Positions 28,956 to 38,422 are shown, counted from the first letter of the stretch. The stretch: 64,000 nt of DNA from Entomomonas asaccharolytica (GCF_016653615.1 NZ_CP067393.1:2247673-2311672); one strand, 5' to 3'. The notes: generated by a model not told the origin, from the sequence alone. Numbers and translations: made by a program.

Positions 28956-29329
28956 GGTAGCAATTCCTCTTTATCCTTTAACAACTCCTCTTTACTACTT
29001 GTAAAAAGTTTCGTTTTCTTTTTAATACGCACTAAATTAATTAAAGCAATCATAATTATCAAAAGATAACTGCCTAATAATCCTAAAATTGCTGTCAGTC
29101 GGTAACTATCCCAAAAATAGGCAATAATCCCAACAGAAAACATAATAAAGAATAAGACACTACACACTACTATAATGGCAACGTGTACAAAATAACTCCA
29201 AGTAAAATCCTTTGCCTCTTGTAATTCAATAACAAATAAAGAGACATGACTACTTAATAAGTTAAATATCGCTCTAATAAGCCCCTCTTGCGAGGGTTTA
29301 TTAGGCTCGGACGCTTTGTGTGCATCCAT
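28952..29329 (-). CDS. yqjE: YqjE-like, phage-holin family membrane protein
   Basis: A 125-residue protein of the holin-X/YqjE type: two long membrane helices (about 47-72 and 80-103) between a short polar N-terminus and a lysine/glutamate-rich tail. The GAGGAG site lies 6 nt before the ATG. It sits between a yqjD-like and a yqjK-like gene with a 4-nt overlap downstream. Not a phage lysis holin in this context; it is a stationary-phase inner-membrane protein of unclear role. Confidence 0.8.
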   Translation of the reverse strand: MDAHKASEPNKPSQEGLIRAIFNLLSSHVSLFVIELQEAKDFTWSYFVHVAIIVVCSVLFFIMFSVGIIAYFWDSYRLTAILGLLGSYLLIIMIALINLVRIKKKTKLFTSSKEELLKDKEELLP

Positions 29330-29345
29330 AATCTACTCCTCGCTA

Positions 29346-29681
29346 TTAATGGCGACGACAAAAATGAGCAACAACAAACGCTGTGGCAGCGGCAACACCT
29401 ACTGATACCCATGGATGTGCTTTGACATACTCATCGGTTACTTCAAAAGCTTCTTTACCTTTCTTACAAAATGGCATTACATGCTCACCCATAGAGTCAC
29501 GCATATCTTTAATTTTGCTAGTTAATTGCTCACGTAATTCAGTGGTTTTACCATCAGTTACTTCTGCTGTTTCTTTTAAAAGACGCTCTGCATCATTAAT
29601 AATTTCATTAAACTGGGTCATGAAATCACCTTTGATATCTTTTGCAGTATCTTTTACATCTTTTTCTGTTAAATTTTTCAT
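29346..29681 (-). CDS. yqjD: YqjD/ElaB-family (DUF883) ribosome-associated membrane protein
   Basis: A 111-residue protein: an amphipathic helical region (DAERLLKETAEVTDG and ELREQLTSKIKDMRD) and a C-terminal segment HPWVSVGVAAATAFVVAHFCRRH, the typical YqjD/ElaB/YgaM anchor. In E. coli YqjD binds ribosomes at the membrane in stationary phase. It heads the block yqjD-yqjE-yqjK plus a second DUF883-like gene. GGAGAAG precedes the ATG. Two DUF883-type proteins in one operon is common in proteobacteria. Confidence 0.87.
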   Translation of the reverse strand: MKNLTEKDVKDTAKDIKGDFMTQFNEIINDAERLLKETAEVTDGKTTELREQLTSKIKDMRDSMGEHVMPFCKKGKEAFEVTDEYVKAHPWVSVGVAAATAFVVAHFCRRH

Positions 29682-29911
29682 AATTACTTCTCCGGTTAAC
29701 GGTTATACAACATTAATAACTGACAACCTTCCATGCTCAGTTGGTTTACTAAAAACTTAATCCTTTGATTCTTGGGTTCATTTTAAGCACAGCTAATAAA
29801 AGGCTACTATCAGTCATTAGTAGCAAGCTACGATGTACCCCCTGCAAGCCTATAACACTAGAGATGTAACTATTTATTTATGCAGTTCACTATTAAACAA
29901 CACATAAAACA

Positions 29912-29920
29912 TGCTATAAT
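29912..29920 (+). promoter_or_regulatory. Extended -10 promoter, probably for rpmBG
   Basis: TGCTATAAT fits an extended -10 (TGnTATAAT); no good -35 is seen. It would give a leader of about 190 nt before rpmB. Confidence 0.45.
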
Positions 29921-30074
29921 TGCTGTTTTATATTAATAAATAACTTTACTAGTTAACTAAAATAGTTGCGAAATTGGCTTATTTTTGATATAAAGCGCAC
30001 CTAATTTTTTTAAAGGTTCTTGCTTAAGAGCTTTAATAGTTAAGTTTAGCATCCACATTATTTTTGAGTTAGCC

Positions 30075-30096
30075 AACCCATGCCGGGTTTGGCATG
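30075..30096 (+). promoter_or_regulatory. rpmB leader with two mutually exclusive hairpins
   Basis: CATGCC (30079-30084) pairs with GGCATG (30091-30096) around GGGTTT, or AACCC (30075-30079) pairs with GGGTT (30085-30089) around ATGCC. Both cannot form together. The leader lies 20 nt before the rpmB start, a position where ribosomal-protein feedback or attenuation could act; this is inference. Confidence 0.35.
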
Positions 30097-30115
30097 AGGT
30101 TTAGAGGGCTGAAAT

Positions 30116-30352
30116 ATGTCAAGAGTTTGTCAAGTTACTGGTAAAGGACCAGCAGTAGGAAACAATGTTTCCCACGCACAAAATAAAACACGTCGTCGTT
30201 TTTTACCTAATCTTCAATACCATCGTTTCTGGGTTGAGTCAGAAAACCGTTTTATCCGTTTACGCGTTTCTGCAAAAGGTATGCGTATTATTGATAAGCG
30301 TGGCATTGATGCAGTATTAGCAGAAATCCGTGGTCGTGGTATTAAGGTTTAA
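30116..30352 (+). CDS. rpmB: 50S ribosomal protein L28
   Basis: A 78-residue protein with the family start [21 protein letters not shown] and [16 protein letters not shown]. It is the full length for gammaproteobacteria. rpmG follows by 11 nt, the standard arrangement. Only one cysteine lies near the N-terminus, so this is the zinc-independent form. Confidence 0.98.
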   Translation: MSRVCQVTGKGPAVGNNVSHAQNKTRRRFLPNLQYHRFWVESENRFIRLRVSAKGMRIIDKRGIDAVLAEIRGRGIKV

Positions 30353-30363
30353 GGAGTCTTAAA

Positions 30364-30519
30364 ATGCGTGAATTAATTCGTTTAGTTTCAAGTGCTGGTA
30401 CAGGTCATTTCTATACAACTGACAAAAACAAGCGTACTACGCCAGATAAAATTGAAATCAAAAAATTTGATCCTGTGGTTCGTAAACACGTGATCTATAA
30501 AGAAGCTAAAATTAAATAA
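30364..30519 (+). CDS. rpmG: 50S ribosomal protein L33
   Basis: A 51-residue protein: [20 protein letters not shown] ... [19 protein letters not shown], nearly identical in its core to E. coli L33. It lacks the CxxC pairs of zinc-binding L33, so it is the C-minus form. AAGGAG lies 8 nt upstream of the ATG. A strong terminator follows. Confidence 0.98.
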   Translation: MRELIRLVSSAGTGHFYTTDKNKRTTPDKIEIKKFDPVVRKHVIYKEAKIK

Positions 30520-30536
30520 TTAGCTTTTATGATTGT

Positions 30537-30563
30537 AAAAACCCACTAAATAGTGGGTTTTTT
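30537..30563 (+). terminator. rpmBG terminator
   Basis: AAAAACCCACT / AGTGGGTTTTTTT with a 4-nt loop, 18 nt after the rpmG stop. Confidence 0.95.
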
Positions 30564-30597
30564 TATTACTTAGCGGAAGTGTAGAGTAGGAATACAA

Positions 30598-30723
30598 CTA
30601 CTTAGCAACTTGTTCTGTTGTCGTATCAGTTAAATTTGTGGCTGTTTTTCCATCACCTTTTATTATAAAAACCCAAATAAGCGCAGCAATAAACGCAACT
30701 AATACAATGGTTATTTTTGGCAT
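30598..30723 (-). CDS. Small single-span membrane protein
   Basis: A 41-residue frame MPKITIVLVAFIAALIWVFI followed by a short polar tail (IKGDGKTATN...). One membrane helix covers residues 4-21. AAGG lies about 11 nt before the ATG, GAG closer. A clear hydrophobic core with a polar, Thr-rich tail and no frame disruption supports a real small protein. Similar tiny membrane proteins lie in intergenic gaps of Pseudomonas, but I cannot name one. The gene overlaps nothing. Confidence 0.55.
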   Translation of the reverse strand: MPKITIVLVAFIAALIWVFIIKGDGKTATNLTDTTTEQVAK

Positions 30724-30925
30724 AACTCGCAATACCTTAAAGCTTTATTTGGTGAAAGCATAAAACAATCTATAACAAAAATAAAGTTACCCTACTCAAA
30801 AGCACATTATTAAAATATAGACTAATATTTTATCCAGCAATTGCACTATTAAGTTGTTTTTATTGTCTATAAAGTATCATTTGTACTAGCCGCTATTGTC
30901 ATTTTGTATTTTAATAGCTGTATAA

Positions 30926-31699
<774 letters not shown>

Positions 31700-31860
31700 T
31701 CCTTGTAGACTGTTCTAGCAGGAGCAGTCTATCCTCCTTTGTTAATAAAATTTTAGTTATCCATTAAACCTTTTGCTAGCTTTACAGGTCTAATGCCATT
31801 CTTTAACATGATTAATTAATTTCTATAAATAAAATATTCTAACTATACATTGAGTTGCTC

Positions 31861-33333
31861 ATGACTAGCTTATTCCGTGTTACTTCTTTTGTCCTATTAT
31901 TTTCATTGGCTACATTTTCAGCCACAGCGCAAACAACCAATACCCGTTTCTCAGAGAATATTAATAAATCATTGGCTTCCAATAAAATTCCCCCCGAAGC
32001 CTTATCATTAGTAGCTATACCCTTAACAGGTAAAGGCAAAGCCACCTATGTAAACGCAGATGTTTCCATGAATCCTGCTTCTACCATGAAGCTATTTACT
32101 ACCTATGCGGCTTTAGAGTTATTAGGACCTAATTTTCGTTGGCGTACTGCTTTTTTCACAGATGGTGAAGTTAAAGACGGTGTAGTGCATGGTAACCTTT
32201 ATTTAAAAGGTGGTGGTGATCCTAAACTAAATATGGAAAGACTTTGGCTATTATTAAGAGAACTCCGTAACAATGGAGTAAAATCAGTAACAGGTCATTT
32301 AATTCTCGATCGTAGTTATTTTAATCTGCCAGAAGAAAAGGTTTTCTTAGATGATAGCAATGAAAGCTACCGACCTTATCTTGTATCACCTGATTCTTTA
32401 TTAATTAACTTTAAAGTTATTCGTATTATCAGCCATACTGATAATCAAAAGGTTCAAATTGTGGTTGAACCGCCACTTAAAGATGTTCGTCTTGTAAACA
32501 ACTTACAAATTATTAAACCCAAAGCAAAAGGACGCTGCCCTACTATTCCAGATATTGAATATGATCCTGTGACACAAGCTAATGGCACAGTAACATTGAC
32601 GGTATCAGGCAATATTGTTGAAGACTGTCCTGTACAAAAATATATTTCATTGTTTGACCATGACCGCTACGCCATTAATATTGTGCGTTCATTCTGGCAA
32701 GAGCTAGGCGGTAAAATAAATGGTAAAAACTCCATTGGTATTATGCCTAAAGATGCTAAGCCATTGGCGGTAGTTTGGTCACCTGATTTAGTAGAAGTGA
32801 TTAGAGATATTAATAAGTTTAGTAATAACACCATGGCTAAACAATTATTCTTAACCATTGGTGCTAGAAATCGTAAAGCCACCGATGAAGACGATGCCGC
32901 TGCGGCTTATCGTACAATTTATGATTGGCTTATTAGTAAAGGGGTAAACTCTAGTCAATTAAAAATGGAAAATGGTTCTGGCCTATCAAGGGAAGAACGT
33001 ATTACTGCACGGGAAATGTCAGAACTACTCAAAATGGCTTGGAAAAGTCCCTATTCAGCAGAATTTATATCCTCCATGCCGATTATTGGTGTTGATGGCA
33101 CCATGCATAAACGCCTGAAAAAAACCGATCTTAAAGGTAAAGGCCATATCAAAACAGGTACATTAAATAATGTAAGGGCAATTGCAGGTTATATTCGCGA
33201 TAAGCATAACGATACATGGGCGATAGTCGCTATTCTTAATGATCCTAAACCTTGGGGAGCTACCGAAGTGCTTGATGATATTTTACTGGATTTCTATGAT
33301 CCTACAGTAACTTCATTACCCACTACAAAATAA
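31861..33333 (+). CDS. dacB: D-alanyl-D-alanine carboxypeptidase/endopeptidase (PBP4)
   Basis: A 490-residue periplasmic class C PBP. A signal peptide ends near SATAQ. The three active-site motifs are S74-TMK77 (ASTMK), SNN (KFSNNTMAKQ) and KTG (GHIKTGTLNN). It trims pentapeptides and cuts peptide cross-links. Length is close to E. coli DacB (477). A TTG at 31855 lies two codons upstream, but the ATG at 31861 gives a normal signal peptide and GAG is upstream. Convergent with corA, sharing a terminator. Confidence 0.95.
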   Translation: MTSLFRVTSFVLLFSLATFSATAQTTNTRFSENINKSLASNKIPPEALSLVAIPLTGKGKATYVNADVSMNPASTMKLFTTYAALELLGPNFRWRTAFFTDGEVKDGVVHGNLYLKGGGDPKLNMERLWLLLRELRNNGVKSVTGHLILDRSYFNLPEEKVFLDDSNESYRPYLVSPDSLLINFKVIRIISHTDNQKVQIVVEPPLKDVRLVNNLQIIKPKAKGRCPTIPDIEYDPVTQANGTVTLTVSGNIVEDCPVQKYISLFDHDRYAINIVRSFWQELGGKINGKNSIGIMPKDAKPLAVVWSPDLVEVIRDINKFSNNTMAKQLFLTIGARNRKATDEDDAAAAYRTIYDWLISKGVNSSQLKMENGSGLSREERITAREMSELLKMAWKSPYSAEFISSMPIIGVDGTMHKRLKKTDLKGKGHIKTGTLNNVRAIAGYIRDKHNDTWAIVAILNDPKPWGATEVLDDILLDFYDPTVTSLPTTK

Positions 33334-33346
33334 TAAGCATATTATT

Positions 33347-33386
33347 AAGGCTGTTTTATTTTATAAACTCAACATAAAACAGCCTT
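33347..33386. terminator. Bidirectional terminator between dacB and corA
   Basis: AAGGCTGTTTTA pairs with TAAAACAGCCTT over a 16-nt loop. Confidence 0.85.
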
Positions 33387-33424
33387 TGCTAATCCTACAA
33401 TGACTATTGAATAACTGAGTCATA

Positions 33425-34390
33425 TCACAGCCATCGTTTAATCTTAAACCAAATATAACAAGCCAACGATGACAGGATCATTAATACAATACTAATAGGA
33501 TACCCAAACTTAAAGTCTAACTCTGGCATATCATGAAAGTTCATGCCATAAATAGTACCCACCAAAGTGGGTGGTAAAAACAACACTGCGGCAATGGAAA
33601 ATACTTTAATAATACTATTCTGCTCAATATTAATTAACCCTAAGGTAGCATCCAGTAAAAAAGTAATTTCACTGGACATTCTGGCATGATATTCGGCTAA
33701 TGAATCAATATCTTGCTCAATTGATTTGATTTGTGTTTTACTGCCAGCCGTTAACCAATCACCCGATTGTTTACAAAAAATCAACATACGACGAATACTT
33801 AACAAACTATCACTTAATTTGGCTAATAAAGAATTATATTTACCTAACTGCTTAACCGTACTCTGTAAATCTTCTGTATGTTGTCCTTCTGACTCATCAA
33901 AAATATCCCTTGAAAGACAATTCAGATTATCCTGTAACTTCTGCAGAATATCAGCAATTCGATCAACCACTGTATCGACTAATACCATCATCAACACATC
34001 GGTTGTTTTAAAAATCTGTGGCTGTCGTGCGTATTGTGTTTCAAAGGAACGAAAAGACGTTAACTCGCCATAATGAGCACACACAAGTTCCTTTTTAGTG
34101 AGTATAAATGATAGCTCCGTTAAAGAAGGATTCATGCTTTGACTACCACTCACCACTGAAACAATCATACAAAGGCTGTCTTTATTCTCAAAGAAACGTG
34201 ACGAGTCTTCAATGGCAGCCATTTCTTCAGGCGATGGAATCTCAATATCCAAATTCTTCTCAATGAAATGCTCTTCCTCAGGTGTAGGACGCAATAAATC
34301 AATCCATATAGTATCCTTAGGAATTGCATCTAACTCTTGAGCTACCTGTGTTCTTAATAAACCATCTTCAAGGTAATGATATGTAATCAT
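33425..34390 (-). CDS. corA: CorA-family magnesium/divalent cation channel
   Basis: A 321-residue protein. A long acidic cytoplasmic domain is followed by a coiled-coil stalk and two C-terminal helices; the selectivity signature GMN is in YGMNFHDMPEL just after the first helix. It mediates uptake of magnesium, and in some cases cobalt or nickel. Length matches E. coli CorA (316). No strong ribosome site is visible. Divergent from the metal-exporting ATPase at 34507. Confidence 0.96.
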   Translation of the reverse strand: MITYHYLEDGLLRTQVAQELDAIPKDTIWIDLLRPTPEEEHFIEKNLDIEIPSPEEMAAIEDSSRFFENKDSLCMIVSVVSGSQSMNPSLTELSFILTKKELVCAHYGELTSFRSFETQYARQPQIFKTTDVLMMVLVDTVVDRIADILQKLQDNLNCLSRDIFDESEGQHTEDLQSTVKQLGKYNSLLAKLSDSLLSIRRMLIFCKQSGDWLTAGSKTQIKSIEQDIDSLAEYHARMSSEITFLLDATLGLINIEQNSIIKVFSIAAVLFLPPTLVGTIYGMNFHDMPELDFKFGYPISIVLMILSSLACYIWFKIKRWL

Positions 34391-34431
34391 AAAAATATCG
34401 TACTTATTTGTTAATAAAAATTATAAATAAC

Positions 34432-34462
34432 TTGACCCTATAGCTACTATAAGGTTTTTAAT
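34432..34462 (+). promoter_or_regulatory. MerR-type promoter/operator (ZntR/CadR-like) for the metal ATPase
   Basis: -35 TTGACC at 34432 and -10 TTTAAT at 34457 are 19 nt apart, the long spacer typical of MerR-family activation. Inside is an imperfect palindrome, ACCCTATAG-CTA-CTATAAGGT (34435-34455), whose half sites agree in 8 of 9 positions and resemble zntA/cadA operators. The gene for the regulator is not next to it. Confidence 0.8.
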
Positions 34463-34506
34463 AGACTATAAGTTGTAATACCGTCTGTTAAAAATGGGAC
34501 TAACCT

Positions 34507-36690
34507 ATGACAAACCATACCCATCAACATGCTTGCGAGCATAAACATAACCCTGTAGAAAATAAAGCAAAATCTACTGATAACCTAGATTTTACTACTT
34601 CCCAAGCACGCTGGGATAGTCTACTTATTAAGGATATGGACTGTCCAACAGAGGAACGTCTTATTCGTGATAAGTTTAAGGACATTACTGCCATAGAACA
34701 ATTAGAGTTTAATCTTATAAAGCGGGTATTAAAAGTTCGTCACAGTTATACCAGTATCGAACCGCTACAACATCTAATTGCTGAATTAGGTATGCAAGCC
34801 GTACCTTATGACAATTCGCAAATCATGCATGTAAATACCTCTTTTAAATCCACTGTTATGCTTATTATCGCAGGCTTTTTAGCCTTTACTGCTGAAATAA
34901 TGCATTATTTAGCCATGCCTACACTACTAGTAGCTATCATCTCTCTTTGCACCATCGCATTAGTAGGTCTACCCACCTATTACAAAGGCTTTATTGCCCT
35001 TAAAAACAAAGCCCTTAATATTAATGCACTGATGAGTATTGCAGTGACAGGGGCTATCTTTATTGGGCAATGGCCAGAAGCCGCCATGGTGATTGTGCTT
35101 TTTACTTTGGCTGAATATATAGAAACACTGTCTTTACAACGGGCGCGCAATGCCATTGGGGAATTATTACAACTTGCGCCAACCACAGCAGAAGTTCAAC
35201 AAGCAGATGGCTCATGGCAAACAATAGCAGCTGAGCAAATTTCATTAGACAGTATTATTCGTGTTAAACCAGGTCAGCGCGTCGCCCTTGATGGAGAAAT
35301 CATCAGCGGCCAAACCACTATTGATCAAGCAGCAATCACAGGCGAAAGCATGCCTGTGGAAAAAACCGTAGGCGATCCTGTGTTTGCTGGTACGGTTAAT
35401 GGTAACCAAGCCTTTACATTTAAAGTAACACGTGTTGCTAATGATACTACCCTTGCCCGTATTATCCAACGGGTGGAAGAAGCACAAAGTAGTCGTGCGC
35501 CCACCCAACGTTTTGTGGATCAATTCTCTAAATATTACACCCCAATTGTTGTTGCTATCGCTTTAGTAATAGCGTTAATAACCATACCTGCATGGCTTTA
35601 TACAAACCAATTTACGATTGATTGGATTTATAAAGCATTAGTATTATTGGTTATTGCTTGCCCTTGTGCGCTGGTGATTTCCACCCCTGTTACCATTGTT
35701 AGCGGTCTTACTCGCGCAGCCAAACTAGGTATACTTATTAAAGGTGGCACCTACCTTGAACAAGGAAGTAAATTACAGTGGTTAGCTGTTGATAAAACAG
35801 GCACCTTAACAGCTGGCAAGCCATCACAAACTGATTATCAAGCATTAGTTGAGATAAATGCGCAACAAATTGCAGGTAGCCTAGCCAGCCATTCAGATCA
35901 CCCTGTGTCTATAGCTATTGCTCAGGCCACTCTATCTCCCTTACTTACCGTAGAAAATTTTGAGGCCATACTTGGGCAAGGTACACAGGGTATCATTAAT
36001 GGGCAACAGTATTACTTGGGTAATTATCGATTAATTCGAGAACTAGGGTTAGCTACAGAACCATTAAGCCAACAGTTACAACTACTAGAAAAAGCAGGTA
36101 AAACCACCACCTTATTAGCTACATCAACTCAAGTAATTGCTATCTTTGCAGTGGCAGATACACTAAAAGAAACCAGTAAACAAGCGATCAATGAACTGCA
36201 TCGTTTGGGCATCAAAGTCATGATGTTAACAGGTGATAATCAATATACTGCCAATGCTATTGCGCAGCAGGTCGGTATTGACGAAGCTAAAGCAAACTTA
36301 CTACCTGATGACAAATTAACCGCCATCGAATTAAAAATTAAGCAAGGTCAAAGCATTGGCATGGTAGGTGATGGCATTAATGATACACCTGCATTAGCCC
36401 GTGCTAATATTGGTTTTGCTATGGGTGCAGCAGGTACAGATACAGCCATTGAAACCGCCGATGTGGCATTAATGGATGATGACTTAAGAAAACTGCCCTT
36501 ATTTATTCGCTTATCTAAAGCAACACGCCATATTCTTATCCAAAATATCAGTTTTGCTATTGCTATAAAATTGCTTTTCCTAATTATTACTCTATTAGGC
36601 TTTGGCACACTTTGGATGGCGATATTTGCAGATATAGGTGTTAGTTTATTAGTCGTATTTAATGGCCTTAGGCTGCTGATGTTTAAATAA
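34507..36690 (+). CDS. zntA: Heavy-metal (Zn/Cd/Pb)-exporting P1B-type ATPase
   Basis: A 727-residue inner-membrane pump. A His-rich N-terminus (MTNHTHQHACEHKHNP) precedes a metal-binding domain with DMDCPTEE. The transport motif CPC is at C385-P-C387, the phosphorylation motif DKTGTLT at D429, and HP (SDHP) and GDGINDTPAL follow. CPC plus the DCxxEE-type site points to Zn2+/Cd2+/Pb2+ rather than copper (whose pumps carry CxxC domains). A MerR-type promoter lies directly upstream. Weak ribosome site. CadA is the alternative name. Confidence 0.95.
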   Translation: MTNHTHQHACEHKHNPVENKAKSTDNLDFTTSQARWDSLLIKDMDCPTEERLIRDKFKDITAIEQLEFNLIKRVLKVRHSYTSIEPLQHLIAELGMQAVPYDNSQIMHVNTSFKSTVMLIIAGFLAFTAEIMHYLAMPTLLVAIISLCTIALVGLPTYYKGFIALKNKALNINALMSIAVTGAIFIGQWPEAAMVIVLFTLAEYIETLSLQRARNAIGELLQLAPTTAEVQQADGSWQTIAAEQISLDSIIRVKPGQRVALDGEIISGQTTIDQAAITGESMPVEKTVGDPVFAGTVNGNQAFTFKVTRVANDTTLARIIQRVEEAQSSRAPTQRFVDQFSKYYTPIVVAIALVIALITIPAWLYTNQFTIDWIYKALVLLVIACPCALVISTPVTIVSGLTRAAKLGILIKGGTYLEQGSKLQWLAVDKTGTLTAGKPSQTDYQALVEINAQQIAGSLASHSDHPVSIAIAQATLSPLLTVENFEAILGQGTQGIINGQQYYLGNYRLIRELGLATEPLSQQLQLLEKAGKTTTLLATSTQVIAIFAVADTLKETSKQAINELHRLGIKVMMLTGDNQYTANAIAQQVGIDEAKANLLPDDKLTAIELKIKQGQSIGMVGDGINDTPALARANIGFAMGAAGTDTAIETADVALMDDDLRKLPLFIRLSKATRHILIQNISFAIAIKLLFLIITLLGFGTLWMAIFADIGVSLLVVFNGLRLLMFK

Positions 36691-36714
36691 CCTCTTAGCT
36701 CCCCTAAAATACTC

Positions 36715-36756
36715 AGCACTTGCATAATCTCTTCCATACAATAGCTTGCAAGTGCT
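36715..36756. terminator. Bidirectional hairpin between zntA and LysR gene
   Basis: AGCACTTGCA and TGCAAGTGCT form a perfect 10-bp stem with a 22-nt loop; ATTTACTTT follows on the plus strand. Confidence 0.65.
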
Positions 36757-36769
36757 ATTTACTTTGTTG

Positions 36770-37687
36770 CTAATAACGGGAAGCCACTACCTGTGGTGTT
36801 AAATAAGTCCGTCTAAAATACTCTTGAAAACAACGTCTACTAGGTGTCATTTCCATATCCTCAGACCATGCTAAACCGATACTTAATGATGGCGCAGGCG
36901 TTACTAGATTTTTGGTAACTATACGCTTACCCTCTAGCGACCACGGTCTATACACCATATCAGATAATATGGTGATACCACACTCATTAGCCACCATATT
37001 TCTTACTGCTTCAATAGAAATAGTGGTTAAACAAACATTTAATGGGTGATTGTGTTGTTTCCAATATAACTCGCCTACCTTCTCTGCCTCATCAATACTT
37101 AATAAAATATAAGGTTCATCAGCAATATCTGCAAAGCTAATACTATCTTTTTCTGCAAGGGGGTGTTTAGCAGGCAACCATAAATGCCGAGGCGAATTTA
37201 ATAAATTCTCGACCACAATCTTATCTGAAGCAATATTAGAAACAGACACCAATGACATATCAAACTTGCCACTTAGCAACCCTTCCTCTATTTGATGATG
37301 CGAACACTCATGTAATTTAATTTTTAAATTAGGATAGGCTAAAGATAAACGTTTTATATGATAAGGTAAAACATAACCCATAATGGTAAAACTAGCTGCA
37401 ATATTTAAACTGCCTGTGAGGCTATTAGCGGGTGCGGGGTCATTTAATGCATCCTCTACAGCCCCTAAAATAGCATAAGCATGATTTAAAAAATGTCGCC
37501 CACTATCTGTTAACACCATGCCCTGTGGTGTACGTACAAACAATTGCGCGTTTAAAAGTCTTTCTAACTCTTGAATAGCAGTAGTCACTGAGGATTGAGA
37601 TATATTTAAATACATCGCCGCCTGTGAAACCTGGCCTATTTCTGCTGCTGCTACAAAATATCGAACTTGTCGTAATGAAAGAGGCAT
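36770..37687 (-). CDS. LysR-family transcriptional regulator
   Basis: A 305-residue regulator: an N-terminal winged HTH (LRQVRYFVAAAEIGQVSQAAMYLNISQSSVTTAIQELERLL-like) and a C-terminal substrate-binding domain. The frame opens at an ATG at 37699, but the ATG four codons on at 37687 has GGTGA upstream and starts MPLSLRQVRYF as usual. An inverted repeat lies upstream at 37712-37739. The effector and target are not evident: no divergent partner gene is seen, only a long empty region. Confidence 0.9.
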   Translation of the reverse strand: MPLSLRQVRYFVAAAEIGQVSQAAMYLNISQSSVTTAIQELERLLNAQLFVRTPQGMVLTDSGRHFLNHAYAILGAVEDALNDPAPANSLTGSLNIAASFTIMGYVLPYHIKRLSLAYPNLKIKLHECSHHQIEEGLLSGKFDMSLVSVSNIASDKIVVENLLNSPRHLWLPAKHPLAEKDSISFADIADEPYILLSIDEAEKVGELYWKQHNHPLNVCLTTISIEAVRNMVANECGITILSDMVYRPWSLEGKRIVTKNLVTPAPSLSIGLAWSEDMEMTPSRRCFQEYFRRTYLTPQVVASRY

Positions 37688-37711
37688 TATAATCACCATT
37701 ATCTGATTTTC

Positions 37712-37739
37712 AGAATGACTTGTATCTGATAATCATTCT
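37712..37739. promoter_or_regulatory. Inverted repeat upstream of the LysR gene
   Basis: AGAATGA (37712-37718) and TCATTCT (37733-37739), with CTGA and TCAG outside them. TGATAATCATT inside is a half-match to a Fur box. It may be an autoregulatory operator; the Fur reading is weaker. Confidence 0.4.
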
Positions 37740-38063
37740 TTTCAGCACTGATTAGATAGTGTATTGTATTTACCACTGAGATCATACTAGTTTTTACTAA
37801 TCAAAAGTCGTATTTTTTTGATTACTTAAACTAGTTAAAATGATTCTAAGATTGATGGTGTTTTATCTAAAATAGTTATTTTTTCATGTTGGATAACTAT
37901 TTTCTTAAAGCCTATCAATAGAGTTATTTAATTATGCGTATAAGTTTATTATATACGTAATAAACCAACCTAATTAAAATGGCTCTTTGGCAAAAAATTA
38001 ACACTTTTGTGTAGCCTTGCCGCCCTGTTTAAGCAAAATAATCTCTCATGCTAAAAACAAAAG
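37740..38063. other. Long gap with hairpin and possible small RNA
   Basis: No gene seen. AAAATAGTTAT (37869-37879) pairs with ATAACTATTTT (37893-37903). CGTATA ... TATACG around 37935-37958 is a palindrome that could be a promoter. A transcript from there would end at the terminator at 38064; this is speculative. Confidence 0.35.
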
Positions 38064-38091
38064 AAATCCCCAGCTTGCTGGGGATTTTTTT
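38064..38091 (+). terminator. Terminator, copy 1 of a recurring type
   Basis: AATCCCCA / TGGGGATT stem (loop GCTTGC) with a run of seven T on the plus strand. No plus-strand gene leads into it; on the minus strand it follows the Sel1 remnant. Confidence 0.75.
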
Positions 38092-38146
38092 ATCTATTTT
38101 TTAATTACCCGTTCCTAAATAATACAACTCAGATACTGCTAACTAT

Positions 38147-38341
38147 TCACTTTTGTCCATTGAGTTCCAAGTGCTCTTTAGCATTTAAACTCCCTGCATC
38201 AGCAGCTTTCTGTAATAGTTCTCTTGCCTTTTCAGAGTCTTGAGCAACACCCAACCCCTTAGCATATCCATAACTTAAACGAATTAATGCATCAGTATCG
38301 CCTAATTCAGCCGCTTTTTGATAGTAGTGGATGGCCTTAGA
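38147..38341 (-). pseudogene. Sel1-repeat protein remnant
   Basis: About 64 codons read KAIHYYQKAAELGDTDALIR, then LSYGYAKGLGVAQDSEKARE and LLQKAADAGSLNAKEHLE, two Sel1-like repeats with a proper TGA end at 38147. Immediately upstream in frame is a TAA (38342-38344), and there is no start codon or signal peptide. It is therefore the 3' end of a decayed or deleted gene. Sel1 proteins are usually secreted or periplasmic scaffolds. It lies between two copies of a similar terminator hairpin. Confidence 0.8.
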
Positions 38342-38392
38342 TTATTCTCAACTAACCAAAATAGATATATTCATAGTTTATAACTAACCAGT

Positions 38393-38422
38393 AAAAATCC
38401 CCAGCCTAGGCTAGGGATTTTT
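38393..38422 (-). terminator. dsdA terminator, copy 2 of the recurring type
   Basis: AAAAATCCC ... GGGATTTTT with AGCC/GGCT inside, 26 nt after the dsdA stop. Confidence 0.9.

Larger units (their letters stand above)
29682..30115. other. Divergent region between yqjD-like operon and rpmB
   Basis: No gene. It holds an extended -10 promoter near 29912 and a leader hairpin near 30079 for rpmB, plus the undefined promoter of the yqjD operon. Confidence 0.6.

Noticed and set aside
28952-29329. Phage holin, suggesting a prophage
   Set aside because: Order and neighbours (yqjD- and yqjK-like genes) show a chromosomal YqjE, not a lysis cassette.
37720-37740. Fur box near TGATAATCATT
   Set aside because: Only one side fits the 7-1-7 pattern, and the LysR gene downstream gives no iron context; kept only as a weak note.
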